Of a stretch of 39,133 nt of DNA, positions 27,001-34,296 are shown in pieces. The stretch is from assembly GCA_947074345.1 (NCBI GenBank), contig CAMTPH010000019.1, forward strand, positions 1 through 39,133, given 5' to 3'. The translations under genes and the position numbers were made by a program. Below the pieces are notes generated by a model. The model was not told the DNA's origin, did not search any database, and saw only the letters and a list, made by a program, of their open reading frames with translations. Source of the DNA: an uncultured Bacteroides sp. GTDB taxonomy: Bacteria > Bacteroidota > Bacteroidia > Bacteroidales > Bacteroidaceae. The first letter of the stretch is position 1. Every line of letters begins with the position of its first letter.

Positions 27001-27378
27001 GAACTCGATAATCTTTCGCTCGATAAAGAGGTGTTTGACTTTAAAGCACGTTTGGAAGATCGATTCGGAACAGTTCCAAAAGAGACCGAAGAGTTGTTGC
27101 GCATTGTGCCATTGAAGCGTATTGCTGCTCGTCTTGGAGCCGAAAAGATATTCTTGAAAGGGGGAAAGATGACACTGTTCTTTGTAAACAACCCTCAAAG
27201 TCCGTTTTATCAAAGCGAGATGTTCTCGAAAGTTATTTCATACATGATGAAATATACCCGTCGTTGCAACCTGCGCGAAGCTAATGGCCGCCGTTCCATG
27301 GTTATAAATGATATACCAAATGTAGAGACGGCCGTTGAGATACTTCGTGAGATGGTAGCTTTAACGCCTACTGTATAG
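24007..27378 (+). CDS. mfd: Transcription-repair coupling factor Mfd
   Basis: A DNA translocase that pushes stalled RNA polymerase off lesions and recruits UvrA. From ATG 24007 it has 1123 residues, typical for Mfd. It contains an N-terminal UvrB-homology module (SSASLYFSV, then YVDYVYEPGQFAVRGSIIDIFS), the CarD-like RNA-polymerase interaction domain starting KPGDYVVHTDHGVGKFSGL, RecG-like helicase motifs (GDVGFGKTEV, IIDEEQKFG, TMTATPIPRTL, QMRGRVGRS) and a C-terminal TRCF domain. Its stop lies 18 bp inside the end of the convergent YgiQ gene. uvrB is also in this window, 22 kb away. Confidence 0.97.
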   Translation: MTLFELQKIYASHPNVNAFQSILKDKSIKHLFCNGLNASSASLYFSVCTSSVKQPFLFILNDLEEAGYFYHDLIQILGNDKVLFFPSSFRRAIKFGQKDAANEILRTEVLSRLQKGEENLTIVTYPDALAEKVVSQKELNEKTLKLHVGEQVDSTFIVEVLRSYGFEYVDYVYEPGQFAVRGSIIDIFSYSSELPYRIDFFGSEVDSIRTFEVESQLSREKKDNIVIVPDLATTGLMISSFLDFIDKNTLIAMKDFLWLRERVQVVYDEALSPQALIAQQEEENGGAKLEGKLINGAELTTKVLDFMRIEFGNKPTGTVDATLQFDITAQPIFHKNFDLVASSFKEFIAKKYTLYICSDSVKQTNRIRDIFADRKDNISFTPVEHTLHGGFADNNLKICIFTDHQIFDRFHKYNLKSDKARSGKVALSLKELNQFKPGDYVVHTDHGVGKFSGLVRIPNGDTTQEVMKLIYQNEDVVFVSIHSLHKVSKYKGKEGEAPRLNKLGTGAWEKLKERTKTKIKDIARDLIKLYSQRREEKGFSYSPDSFMQRELEASFIYEDTPDQSKATADVKADMESERPMDRLVCGDVGFGKTEVAIRAAFKAVADNKQVAVLVPTTVLAYQHYQTFKERLKDLPCRVDYLSRARTAAQTKAVLKGLKDGEINVVIGTHRILGKDVQFKDLGLLIIDEEQKFGVSVKEKLRHLKVNVDTLTMTATPIPRTLQFSLMGARDLSVISTPPPNRYPIQTELQTFDEQSITDAINFEMSRNGQVFFINNRIANLPELKAMIERNIPDCRVAIGHGQLEPNKLEQVVLDFANYDYDVLLATTIIESGIDIPNANTIIINQAQNFGLSDLHQMRGRVGRSNKKAFCYLLAPPLSSLTPEGKRRLQAIENFSDLGSGIHIAMQDLDIRGAGNMLGAEQSGFIADLGYETYQKILSEAVRELKTNEFAELYAEELKGEGEISGENFVEECLIESDLELLLPANYVTGSSERMLLYRELDNLSLDKEVFDFKARLEDRFGTVPKETEELLRIVPLKRIAARLGAEKIFLKGGKMTLFFVNNPQSPFYQSEMFSKVISYMMKYTRRCNLREANGRRSMVINDIPNVETAVEILREMVALTPTV

Positions 27379-29178
27379 CTTATCGATTAAATCAGGACGC
27401 TTAATACGTCGCAATTCGTTCATGATATTTTTGCGTTCCTCGGGTTTATACCAAAAGAAGAATTGGCGTTGAGCCAGTTTTTCTTTTTTATTGCGGGCAC
27501 TATAGATAGGCTCAAGCGTATAAGGATGAAATCCTGTATACCAAGCTTCGGTAGCAACAGTCATAGGAGTAGGTGTAAAGTCTTGTACCTGCTCCAAATG
27601 AAAATCCATCTGTTTTGTTTTAACGGCAAGTTCTGCCATATCTTCCTCTGTACATCCAGGATGACTCGATATAAAATAAGGGATCAACTGTTGTCTTAAG
27701 TTTGACTCTTTATTGATGCGATCAAATATGCGTTTGAACTCTTCGAATTGTTTGAATGAAGGTTTACGCATCATATATAATACACGCTCGCTGGTATGTT
27801 CGGGAGCCACTTTCAATCTACCGCTTACATGCTTTTCGATTAACTCTTTCGTATATTTAGCGGTACTCTTATTAATTGCTTCGTCTTTGCTTTTGTGCAA
27901 CAACAAGTCATACCTTACTCCACTACCAATAAATGATTTCTTGATTTGTGGTAAGCTGTCAACTGCATTATAAATATCGAGCAATGGTCGGTGGTCGGTG
28001 TTCAAGTTTGGACATACCTTTGGATGAATGCATGAAGGGCGTTTACATTTCTTGCAAATATTCTCATCGTTACCACGCATCATATACATATTGGCCGATG
28101 GACCTCCCAAATCGCTTAGATAACCTTTGAAGTCGGGTAGTTGTGCTACTTCTTTCACCTCTTTAAGAATCGAATTTTTGCTACGACTCATGATGAATTT
28201 ACCTTGATGAGCCGAGATAGTACAAAAAGCACATCCACCAAAACAACCTCTGTGTATGTTTACAGAGAACTTAATCATATCGTAAGCCGGTATGCGTTTG
28301 TTTTTATATTTGGGGTGGGGCAAACGTGTATAAGGTAAATCATACGAATGGTCTAGCTCTTCTTGACTCAATGGTGGGTAGGGAGGATTAACCACTACCG
28401 TTTCATTGCCTACTGCTTGTAGGATACGTGAAGCAGAATATTTGTTTGATTCTTCTTCTATATGTTTAAAATTGGCTGCTTGTTTCTTTTTATCTTTTAA
28501 GCATGCCTCGTGCGAGTTTAGTACCAAATCATCTGCAGTAGGCTCTATGCTTTTAGAGATATAAGCAGTTTGTGGTATGTCATGTGGGATAGACTGATTG
28601 CCCGATTCATTTAATTTTTTGCAAAGTTCAAGAATCGGTTTCTCGCCCATACCATAGATAAGTAAGTCTGCTCCGCTATCGCACAAGATACTCTTTTGTA
28701 CTTTCTCTTGCCAATAGTCATAATGAGTCAATCGACGAAGACTAGACTCAATACCACCAAGTACTACAGGTACATCAGGATAAATCTCTTTTAAGATTTT
28801 ACTATAAACGATAGAAGGATATTCAGGGCGCATATCGGGGCGACCATCAGGTGTATATGCATCTTCGCTGCGAAGTCGTTTGTTGGCTGTATATTTATTA
28901 ACCATCGAGTCCATGCAGCCAGCGCTTATACCGAAGAATAGACGAGGGCGACCTAATTTCTTGAAATCACGTAAATCATCTCTCCAGTTCGGTTGTGGTA
29001 TAATAGCTACTCTCAATCCTTCGGCCTCGAGTAAGCGCCCTATTACAGCTGCGCCAAACGAAGGGTGATCTACATACGCATCGCCACTGAAAAGGATAAC
29101 ATCCAATTCATCCCAACCACGAAGTTCCATCTCTTTCTTTGTGGTAGGCAACCAATCTGTTAGTCTATATTCTTTCAT
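27361..29178 (-). CDS. ygiQ: YgiQ-family radical SAM protein
   Basis: A 605-residue radical-SAM protein of the UPF0313/YgiQ family, whose reaction is not established. An N-terminal B12-binding-like region (TDWLPTTKKEMELRGWDELDVILFSGDAYVDHPSFGAA) matches E. coli YgiQ, so the start is secure. The radical-SAM motif is CFGGCAFC (C-x3-C-x2-C) near 312-319, followed by TISAHQGK. A Cys-rich insert CKKCKRPSCIHPKVCPN near 384-400 may hold another metal site. An exact -7 box lies only 5 nt before the ATG, so the mRNA is probably leaderless or nearly so. The 3' end overlaps mfd by 18 bp. Confidence 0.93.
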   Translation of the reverse strand: MKEYRLTDWLPTTKKEMELRGWDELDVILFSGDAYVDHPSFGAAVIGRLLEAEGLRVAIIPQPNWRDDLRDFKKLGRPRLFFGISAGCMDSMVNKYTANKRLRSEDAYTPDGRPDMRPEYPSIVYSKILKEIYPDVPVVLGGIESSLRRLTHYDYWQEKVQKSILCDSGADLLIYGMGEKPILELCKKLNESGNQSIPHDIPQTAYISKSIEPTADDLVLNSHEACLKDKKKQAANFKHIEEESNKYSASRILQAVGNETVVVNPPYPPLSQEELDHSYDLPYTRLPHPKYKNKRIPAYDMIKFSVNIHRGCFGGCAFCTISAHQGKFIMSRSKNSILKEVKEVAQLPDFKGYLSDLGGPSANMYMMRGNDENICKKCKRPSCIHPKVCPNLNTDHRPLLDIYNAVDSLPQIKKSFIGSGVRYDLLLHKSKDEAINKSTAKYTKELIEKHVSGRLKVAPEHTSERVLYMMRKPSFKQFEEFKRIFDRINKESNLRQQLIPYFISSHPGCTEEDMAELAVKTKQMDFHLEQVQDFTPTPMTVATEAWYTGFHPYTLEPIYSARNKKEKLAQRQFFFWYKPEERKNIMNELRRIKRPDLIDKLYSRR

Positions 29179-29182
29179 ACTG

Positions 29183-29190
29183 CAAAGATA
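29183..29190 (-). promoter_or_regulatory. -7 box almost touching the ygiQ start
   Basis: The minus strand reads TATCTTTG, an exact consensus, ending 4 nt before the ATG at 29178. Transcription starting a few bases downstream would fall at or next to the start codon. No good -33 match was seen. Confidence 0.6.
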
Positions 29191-29261
29191 GAGAGAATAT
29201 AAACACGTGGTTAATGTTTTTATTTAAAAAGGAAAATTGAAACAGATTTTAAACTAAAACG

Positions 29262-29741
29262 CTAATAAATTAACGCCTTAAAGAAGCAGAAGATAAACCA
29301 TCCACATAAAATTAGTTTGAGAATAGTACCAAAAAGAAAACCTATAAATGCTCCAAAACCGGCTTTAAACGCATGATGTGAGCTTTTACCACTTAACGCT
29401 TCTCCTAGAAAAGCACCAACAAAAGGGCCTATTATGATACCCCAAGGAGAAAAGAATATTACACCTATTAATGTGCCAATTAAGCAACCCCAATTGCCCC
29501 ATTTGCCACCACCCATCTTTTTTACTCCTAACGTTGGGATGATATAGTCTACTATCTGCAAGATGATAACGAGCAATAACCAAATGGTAAGTTGCTTCAT
29601 TGAAAAACTTGCCTTATCGGTGAGATGTAGTAAAACAAGTGAGATATAAGCGATAGGAGGGCCCGGTATAATCGGAAGAAGACAACCAACTAACCCAATA
29701 GCCAATAAAATAATACCAATGATAATCAATAGAATATCCAT
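29262..29741 (-). CDS. DUF456 membrane protein
   Basis: This 159-residue, very hydrophobic protein has a GxxGCLLPIIPGPP turn after the first helix and a Gly-rich GGKWGNWGCLIGTLIGVIFFSPWGIIIGPFVGAFLGE section, typical of DUF456. Four to five membrane helices are predicted. Function is unknown. It is the last gene of a three-gene operon, 15 nt after the TusA-like gene. No terminator was recognised after it before ygiQ. Confidence 0.88.
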   Translation of the reverse strand: MDILLIIIGIILLAIGLVGCLLPIIPGPPIAYISLVLLHLTDKASFSMKQLTIWLLLVIILQIVDYIIPTLGVKKMGGGKWGNWGCLIGTLIGVIFFSPWGIIIGPFVGAFLGEALSGKSSHHAFKAGFGAFIGFLFGTILKLILCGWFIFCFFKALIY

Positions 29742-29756
29742 CCGAGTATGTGCGTA

Positions 29757-29978
29757 TTAGTGAATAGAGAACTGAATTCTCATACGTTCGCCCTGATAGA
29801 TTTCGCGGAAACCTATTTTTTGTTCTGAAAGAAAGGTTTTTAAATCGTGAAAAGCCAAAGCATTGTCCATAACAATCTCTATTGTTTCACCTTTGGGTGT
29901 ACAATATATTGCTTTGATGGCTGGTATAAGCGGACTGTACAGAGTCAGTCCGCATGTGTCGATTGTAATCATCTTCAT
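29757..29978 (-). CDS. TusA-like protein without the catalytic Cys
   Basis: This 73-residue protein follows the TusA/SirA layout: a beta strand with DTCGLTLYSPLIPAIKAI where the family has DxxGLxCPxPxxxxxxA, then GETIEIVMDNALAFHDLKTFLSEQKIGF (the family's GexleVlvdDpaaxxDixxfc part) and a final strand. The sulfur-carrying Cys of CPxP is Leu and the following Pro is Tyr. A Cys is present three residues before, in DTCG. It is therefore unlikely to be a standard persulfide carrier. It sits between an unknown 104-residue protein (3-nt gap) and DUF456. The family assignment is from pattern reading only. Confidence 0.7.
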   Translation of the reverse strand: MKMITIDTCGLTLYSPLIPAIKAIYCTPKGETIEIVMDNALAFHDLKTFLSEQKIGFREIYQGERMRIQFSIH

Positions 29979-29981
29979 TAA

Positions 29982-30296
29982 TTAATCTTCGGCCGGTTGC
30001 TCATGTAACCACGTCAAATATAGACGTATCAACTGTTGCAGACCATAAGCTTTCATGTTGTTATGATAAATAACATCAATACACAAATCTAGTAAATCTT
30101 TACTGTCATTTTCGTGACTTGCTATTAGCGATCGCACATTTAATCTTAGTTTCTCAAGAACATCTTCATCTACTATACCATTGCTATCAATCAAATGACG
30201 AAATAATGCATATTTCTCAATGGTTCTTAAGTTTTGCTCTGATACCTCGATTGTACGTGTACCACTTGTATTGGCTTGAATTGTATATTTTTTCAT
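29982..30296 (-). CDS. Unknown 104-residue helical protein
   Basis: I do not recognise this protein. From ATG 30296 it has 104 residues: a short beta-like start (KKYTIQANTSGTRTIEVSEQN), then mainly helices (LRTIEKYALFRHLID, DVLEKLRLNVRSLIASHE, DLLDLCIDVIYHNN, GLQQLIRLYLTWLHEQ) and an acidic end. There is no signal peptide or membrane helix. A longer frame begins at 30356, but it extends across the promoter at 30324-30353, so ATG 30296 is preferred. It heads the operon with the TusA-like and DUF456 genes. Its leader has CAACCTTTAA 11 nt before the start. Confidence 0.75.
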   Translation of the reverse strand: MKKYTIQANTSGTRTIEVSEQNLRTIEKYALFRHLIDSNGIVDEDVLEKLRLNVRSLIASHENDSKDLLDLCIDVIYHNNMKAYGLQQLIRLYLTWLHEQPAED

Positions 30297-30323
30297 TGTT
30301 TTATTTTTTAAAGGTTGATATGG

Positions 30324-30353
30324 CAAAGTTAGAAAAATAGTTGAGAGTACAAA
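30324..30353 (-). promoter_or_regulatory. Promoter of the TusA-like operon
   Basis: On the minus strand, TTTG (30350-30353), an 18-nt spacer and TAACTTTG (30324-30331) match the Bacteroidetes promoter. Three phased palindromes lie 77-137 bp upstream of its -33 element. Confidence 0.75.
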
Positions 30354-30429
30354 CAACTGGTATGCTTTTTTTGCTCGATAGGTAAATTCTTGTTATTTCA
30401 AGTAATTGTTTTGTTTGTTTTCTATAGAT

Positions 30430-30490
30430 TGAAACAATGGTTTCACCCCGTTGAAACTGTTGTTTCAATGCGCTGAAACAGTGGTTTCAG
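30430..30490. repeat. Three phased palindromes TGAAAC-N4-GTTTCA
   Basis: Three palindromes lie in a row: 30430-30445, 30451-30468 and 30473-30490. Each is TGAAAC, 4 variable bases, GTTTCA; units 2 and 3 have one extra matching pair. Their centres (30437.5, 30459.5, 30481.5) are exactly 22 bp apart, close to two helical turns. The spacers are not conserved. They lie between the amidase terminator and the promoter of the TusA-like operon. This fits an operator array or three short RNA hairpins. Confidence 0.88.
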
Positions 30491-30497
30491 TAAGACG

Positions 30498-30534
30498 AAA
30501 AAAAAGTTTCAAGCCTATGAAAAGCTTGAAACTT
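30498..30534 (-). terminator. Terminator of the amidase-like gene
   Basis: A perfect 11-bp stem (30504-30514 with 30524-30534) has a 9-nt loop and is followed on the minus strand by a run of T residues (to 30498). It begins 26 nt after the stop codon. The stem again contains GTTTC and GAAAC, the words of the neighbouring palindromes, but in the opposite order. Confidence 0.9.
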
Positions 30535-30559
30535 GTGTAGTTTAATGATTTTTAGTTGA

Positions 30560-33448
30560 CTACTCTGCAAAGTAGTTTAGAATAGATGCCATGATACTTG
30601 CTCGTTGAGCTTCTGATTGAATACTCTCGAATGGGAATCCAAGTACGAAAGTTCGGTAATTGCCTTTGTATGCGATGGCGGCACTTTCGTTGGTTGGTGA
30701 GTAGGCAAATACAGAAAAGGCATTATCTACGGGTGCAATACAATCGGGAGCTGTTACTGCATAACTTTTGGCATTTAAATTGCGAGGTATGTTAATTGTC
30801 ATTCCCAAGCCATTAATATCACCAGAATCTCTATCGGATAGAGTACCCATCGATTTATATTTTAAGATATTCTCTGTGAAATCACGATTACCTTGCGAAT
30901 GGCTCATGTCTGTTCCAACAAATGCGCCGCTGACTAATAGATTGCCACCTGCACTACAGTATGAGGTTAAAGCTCGCTGCATTGACGAAGAGAATGTTTT
31001 GTAATATTTCAAGTTATTGGTATCTTCCTTTTCAAGTCCCAATAATAAATCTACCACTTGGTATTTTTCTAATTGAACCTTACCATTCTCAACAGCCTCA
31101 TTGCTAGCTGATACAAAGCTATAATTGCCTGCCGCTTCAATCGCTTTTCCATGAGTATAGGTATAGTCAAAGGTGTTTCCTGCAACGGTTTTTCCCTCTA
31201 GTTCGCTTGTGCTAAATCCTAAAGCTCCTTCACCTTCTTTACCTCCTTTACTTCTATCAAATTCAACCTGAGCACCACACAATGAAATATTCTTGTGATA
31301 TGCAATGCCTGGATCTTGGTAAATATCAAAACCGGCTTGAGTTGGAGTGTTGATTAATCCAGGGCCGCACAATCTATTAAAGCCATTTACAATTAATACC
31401 TTTCCTTTCTCGTTGGGTGCAATATATGCCGAAAGGGTTTCGGATGGAAAACTCTCGCCACCTTTGTTTACTGCAGCTATCTTGAAAGAGTAGGTAATGC
31501 CCGGCTCTATAGTATATGTATAAGCATTTGATTTAACTAAAACACCATCGTCGAAGCTGTTATTACCTCTTGCCATATAAACAATAAACTCTTCGGGCGA
31601 AGCTGTTGGCTCAAAAGGATCTTCTTCGCCTAGCCAAGTAAGTTCCAACGTATTTTGTTTTTTACCAAACTCAATAGCGAAATGGCTTATCGGTAAGGGT
31701 TGAACCACATAGTCGCTATTATATTGCTCAGCAAGAAACTTCAATGCTCCTTTATAGATAGCTCTCGATACTACAAATTTAAAATTAGGATCGTGACCCA
31801 TACGCATATCAGCAAAGTTCTGATGAGATAAAATTTCGATTAATGTTGAGGCCGGTGCAGGAAGTCGACTTTCGCTATAGTTACGATCCCACATAGCACG
31901 GCGAGTCCAAGGCATATTTAAACTTCTTGGTACATCTTGCTGTATTTCTGTCATTATTAAATCGGTTAAATCTCTTGATGCCATGCGGCTAGTTCCGGCA
32001 CTTAGTTGTCCTTCATTGAAATTAGTTGTATAAATACCAAGTGTTCCAATAATATCATCTTCTGCGCTGTATCCGGCATCAGTATGAAAACTCATAGATA
32101 GCTCAAAAGGTACTTTTAATCCTTCTTGCGCAGGGTTGAAAACAGAACCACCTGATAGATGATTGAGAGTTAGAGAACGGACATTGATATCATCTGCATA
32201 ATCATTTTCTCCTTTGCGAGGGCTATATACCTCATAAGGCATTCCGTTCCATTGGCCACTATAACGAGCGCCTTCGAGATAGCGAGGCAATCCGCTAACA
32301 GATGCTCCTCTTACGATATTACTCATACCACCACCAAAGCGAACTGCATCGGCACATACTACTCCTTTCTCTTTACTTTGATTGGTTAGTATCACCATGC
32401 CTTGTGGACTATTGCCTTTTTCAAAATCGAAAGTACCGAGATAAACCCATGTGCCACCACCAATTTTTTGATTAACCACGAACTCGCTGATACCTCCTTT
32501 ATGGAAAACAAGGTACTTGGCATCCGAGATACTGTTTGGCAAAGTTTGATAGGATACATAAACTGCATATTCACCACTTTCGGGAAGTGTAGGAACCCAT
32601 TCGGCAAATGCTTTATCGCTTTTCTTTTCGGTTCTAGTAAAGCGTGCTGTACCCATTTCAAAAGGATTCTCACCTTCTGTATATGTAGCTTTAGTATGGG
32701 CAAAACCTTTACGATTGGTAGTTTGCCACTTTGCTTTACGGCTCTTTTCTTCAATATATAAAGAACCGTTTGTCCTGTCATTGTCTACAACAATCATGTT
32801 GGTCTGAATATCTCTTTCGCGGGGTGTAAAGACATAAGCTCCTGCGTTTTGAAGCATTGGTATGATGTAGGGCAATACAAATGATTGAGTAAATAAATCT
32901 TCGGTTGTGCAGAATAGATTAGGACGTTGCCATCCCCATTCATTCTTATCGTTTTTGTAGTAAGATCCATGGCTCTGCCAAAGTGCAATATGTTTATTCT
33001 GCAATCCTTTTGGGGCATCATATGGTTTGGTGCTTTTTGTTACCCAGGGTTTCTCTTTTGAAGTGAGGTTAGTGTAGAGTCTATTTTTATCTTTCTTTTT
33101 GGCGCGTAGTGCATTAGGAGTTAAATCGTCAATAAGGAGCGTGCCACTATAAACTTCTAACTGAAGTTTGCGGTAAGATGGAGGAAGAAGTTCTTTTATT
33201 TCTGCGTAAATATTATCGACTGTTTGGGGTGTGAAAGATTGATTGGATAAACTCTCTGATGCATAGACTTTGATTTGTTTCTGCATGATAGCAATACTGT
33301 CTAAAACAGGTTGTTTTATCTTAGAGTTTGGTTGATATGATCTAAAATAGTCTGATAATAGAGTCTTGATGCTTTCATTATCTGATTGTGCTTGTACTAA
33401 TAGAGTAGCAGATAACAAAAACATAAATGAATAAAAGAACTTTTTCAT
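30560..33448 (-). CDS. Secreted amidase-like protein with golvesin-like and Fn3 domains
   Basis: A 962-residue exported protein (signal peptide 1-20, ending LLVQA). An amidase_3-like fold is suggested by LWQSHGSYY (about 152-160), ELSMSFHTDAGYS (about 447-459) and STLIEILSHQNFADM (about 533-547), which align with the metal-binding His/Glu motifs of N-acetylmuramoyl-L-alanine amidases. A golvesin/xanthan-lyase-like beta domain (about 215-370, WVPTLPESGEYAVYVSY, YLGTFDFEKG, VCADAVRFGG) is inserted. A fibronectin type III unit (about 598-678) and a C-terminal domain of unknown type (GKVLIVNGFNRLCGP onward) follow. Peptidoglycan cleavage is plausible but not proven; databases often label relatives xanthan lyase. 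Confidence 0.78.
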   Translation of the reverse strand: MKKFFYSFMFLLSATLLVQAQSDNESIKTLLSDYFRSYQPNSKIKQPVLDSIAIMQKQIKVYASESLSNQSFTPQTVDNIYAEIKELLPPSYRKLQLEVYSGTLLIDDLTPNALRAKKKDKNRLYTNLTSKEKPWVTKSTKPYDAPKGLQNKHIALWQSHGSYYKNDKNEWGWQRPNLFCTTEDLFTQSFVLPYIIPMLQNAGAYVFTPRERDIQTNMIVVDNDRTNGSLYIEEKSRKAKWQTTNRKGFAHTKATYTEGENPFEMGTARFTRTEKKSDKAFAEWVPTLPESGEYAVYVSYQTLPNSISDAKYLVFHKGGISEFVVNQKIGGGTWVYLGTFDFEKGNSPQGMVILTNQSKEKGVVCADAVRFGGGMSNIVRGASVSGLPRYLEGARYSGQWNGMPYEVYSPRKGENDYADDINVRSLTLNHLSGGSVFNPAQEGLKVPFELSMSFHTDAGYSAEDDIIGTLGIYTTNFNEGQLSAGTSRMASRDLTDLIMTEIQQDVPRSLNMPWTRRAMWDRNYSESRLPAPASTLIEILSHQNFADMRMGHDPNFKFVVSRAIYKGALKFLAEQYNSDYVVQPLPISHFAIEFGKKQNTLELTWLGEEDPFEPTASPEEFIVYMARGNNSFDDGVLVKSNAYTYTIEPGITYSFKIAAVNKGGESFPSETLSAYIAPNEKGKVLIVNGFNRLCGPGLINTPTQAGFDIYQDPGIAYHKNISLCGAQVEFDRSKGGKEGEGALGFSTSELEGKTVAGNTFDYTYTHGKAIEAAGNYSFVSASNEAVENGKVQLEKYQVVDLLLGLEKEDTNNLKYYKTFSSSMQRALTSYCSAGGNLLVSGAFVGTDMSHSQGNRDFTENILKYKSMGTLSDRDSGDINGLGMTINIPRNLNAKSYAVTAPDCIAPVDNAFSVFAYSPTNESAAIAYKGNYRTFVLGFPFESIQSEAQRASIMASILNYFAE

Positions 33449-33476
33449 GATGATGTTGCTAAATAACGATTATATA

Positions 33477-33484
33477 CAAAAATA
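33477..33484 (-). promoter_or_regulatory. -7 box of the amidase-like gene
   Basis: The minus strand reads TATTTTTG, an exact TAnnTTTG match 29 nt before the start codon. No -33 TTTG was found in range. Confidence 0.5.
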
Positions 33485-33496
33485 ATCTAAAATATA

Positions 33497-34222
33497 TTAT
33501 TCTGTATATAATTCACGCAAAATTGCGACCTCAACATTTAAACAGTTTACTAGGTAGTTTTCTATTCCATCATATTCTTCGTCAATCACAGCAAAAGCTG
33601 CTTCTAAATACTCTTGTTTGACAGTAAGAATTGCTTGAAGTTCGGGATAACGATTGACCATTGCACCATATTTGCTTAATAGACAATCTACAGAGCGCAT
33701 ATAATCAGTCATGATATCTTCTCTACTAACAGCCAATGCTGATAATAAAAGTGCGGCACCTATCCCTGTTCGGTCTTTGCCCGCAGTGCAATGAAATAAG
33801 AGTGGACTGTTGTGCTTATCCATCAATAACTCAAAGAACTTTTTGTATTGTTCTTGAGAATTGCGAATGATATCTCCGTAAACTACGCACATTAATTGTT
33901 CGGGGCTTTCAAGATTCATCAAATTGATTTCTGCCAAATTTCCGGCATTGATGGATAGTTTAATATATTTAGATACAGTTTGTGGAATGTGATTGATTGC
34001 ACTTTCTATCTCACTAACACTTCTGAAGTCGACAACTGTGTGCAAAGGAATTCTAGTTAGGTGATCTAAATCTTCGCTTGTTAGCGCACTTAAATCATCC
34101 GATCTAAAGAGTTTTCCATATTTTACCGTTTTGCCAAATGCATTCTTAAACCCGCCTATATCGCGCATATTGAATGCTCCAGCCAATGGTATAAACCATT
34201 TCGATTTATTTTCATTATCCAT
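33497..34222 (-). CDS. Tyrosine-protein phosphatase (Y_phosphatase3 type)
   Basis: A 241-residue cytoplasmic phosphatase. The catalytic P-loop is HCTAGKDRTG (Cys 145, Arg 151, the CX5R motif); the N-terminal AFNMRDIGGF and KYGKLFRSDDLSALT are typical of the bacterial/fungal LipA-SIW14 type (PF13350). Such enzymes act on phosphotyrosine or phosphoinositides; the substrate here is unknown. The protein lacks a signal peptide. It lies 74 nt downstream of the omega-amidase gene and may have its own start. Confidence 0.9.
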   Translation of the reverse strand: MDNENKSKWFIPLAGAFNMRDIGGFKNAFGKTVKYGKLFRSDDLSALTSEDLDHLTRIPLHTVVDFRSVSEIESAINHIPQTVSKYIKLSINAGNLAEINLMNLESPEQLMCVVYGDIIRNSQEQYKKFFELLMDKHNSPLLFHCTAGKDRTGIGAALLLSALAVSREDIMTDYMRSVDCLLSKYGAMVNRYPELQAILTVKQEYLEAAFAVIDEEYDGIENYLVNCLNVEVAILRELYTE

Positions 34223-34257
34223 AGTAAGTTGTTTTTATTAAGATAAAACAAGAAGTC

Positions 34258-34273
34258 AACCAAATGTTTGGTT
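34258..34273. promoter_or_regulatory. Palindrome upstream of the phosphatase gene
   Basis: AACCAAATGTTTGGTT has two 7-bp arms with a 2-bp centre. It lies between the omega-amidase stop and the phosphatase start. Its loop is too tight for a good terminator and no T-run follows directly. An operator is possible. Confidence 0.4.
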
Positions 34274-34296
34274 CTAAATATGTTTTTTATAGTCTA

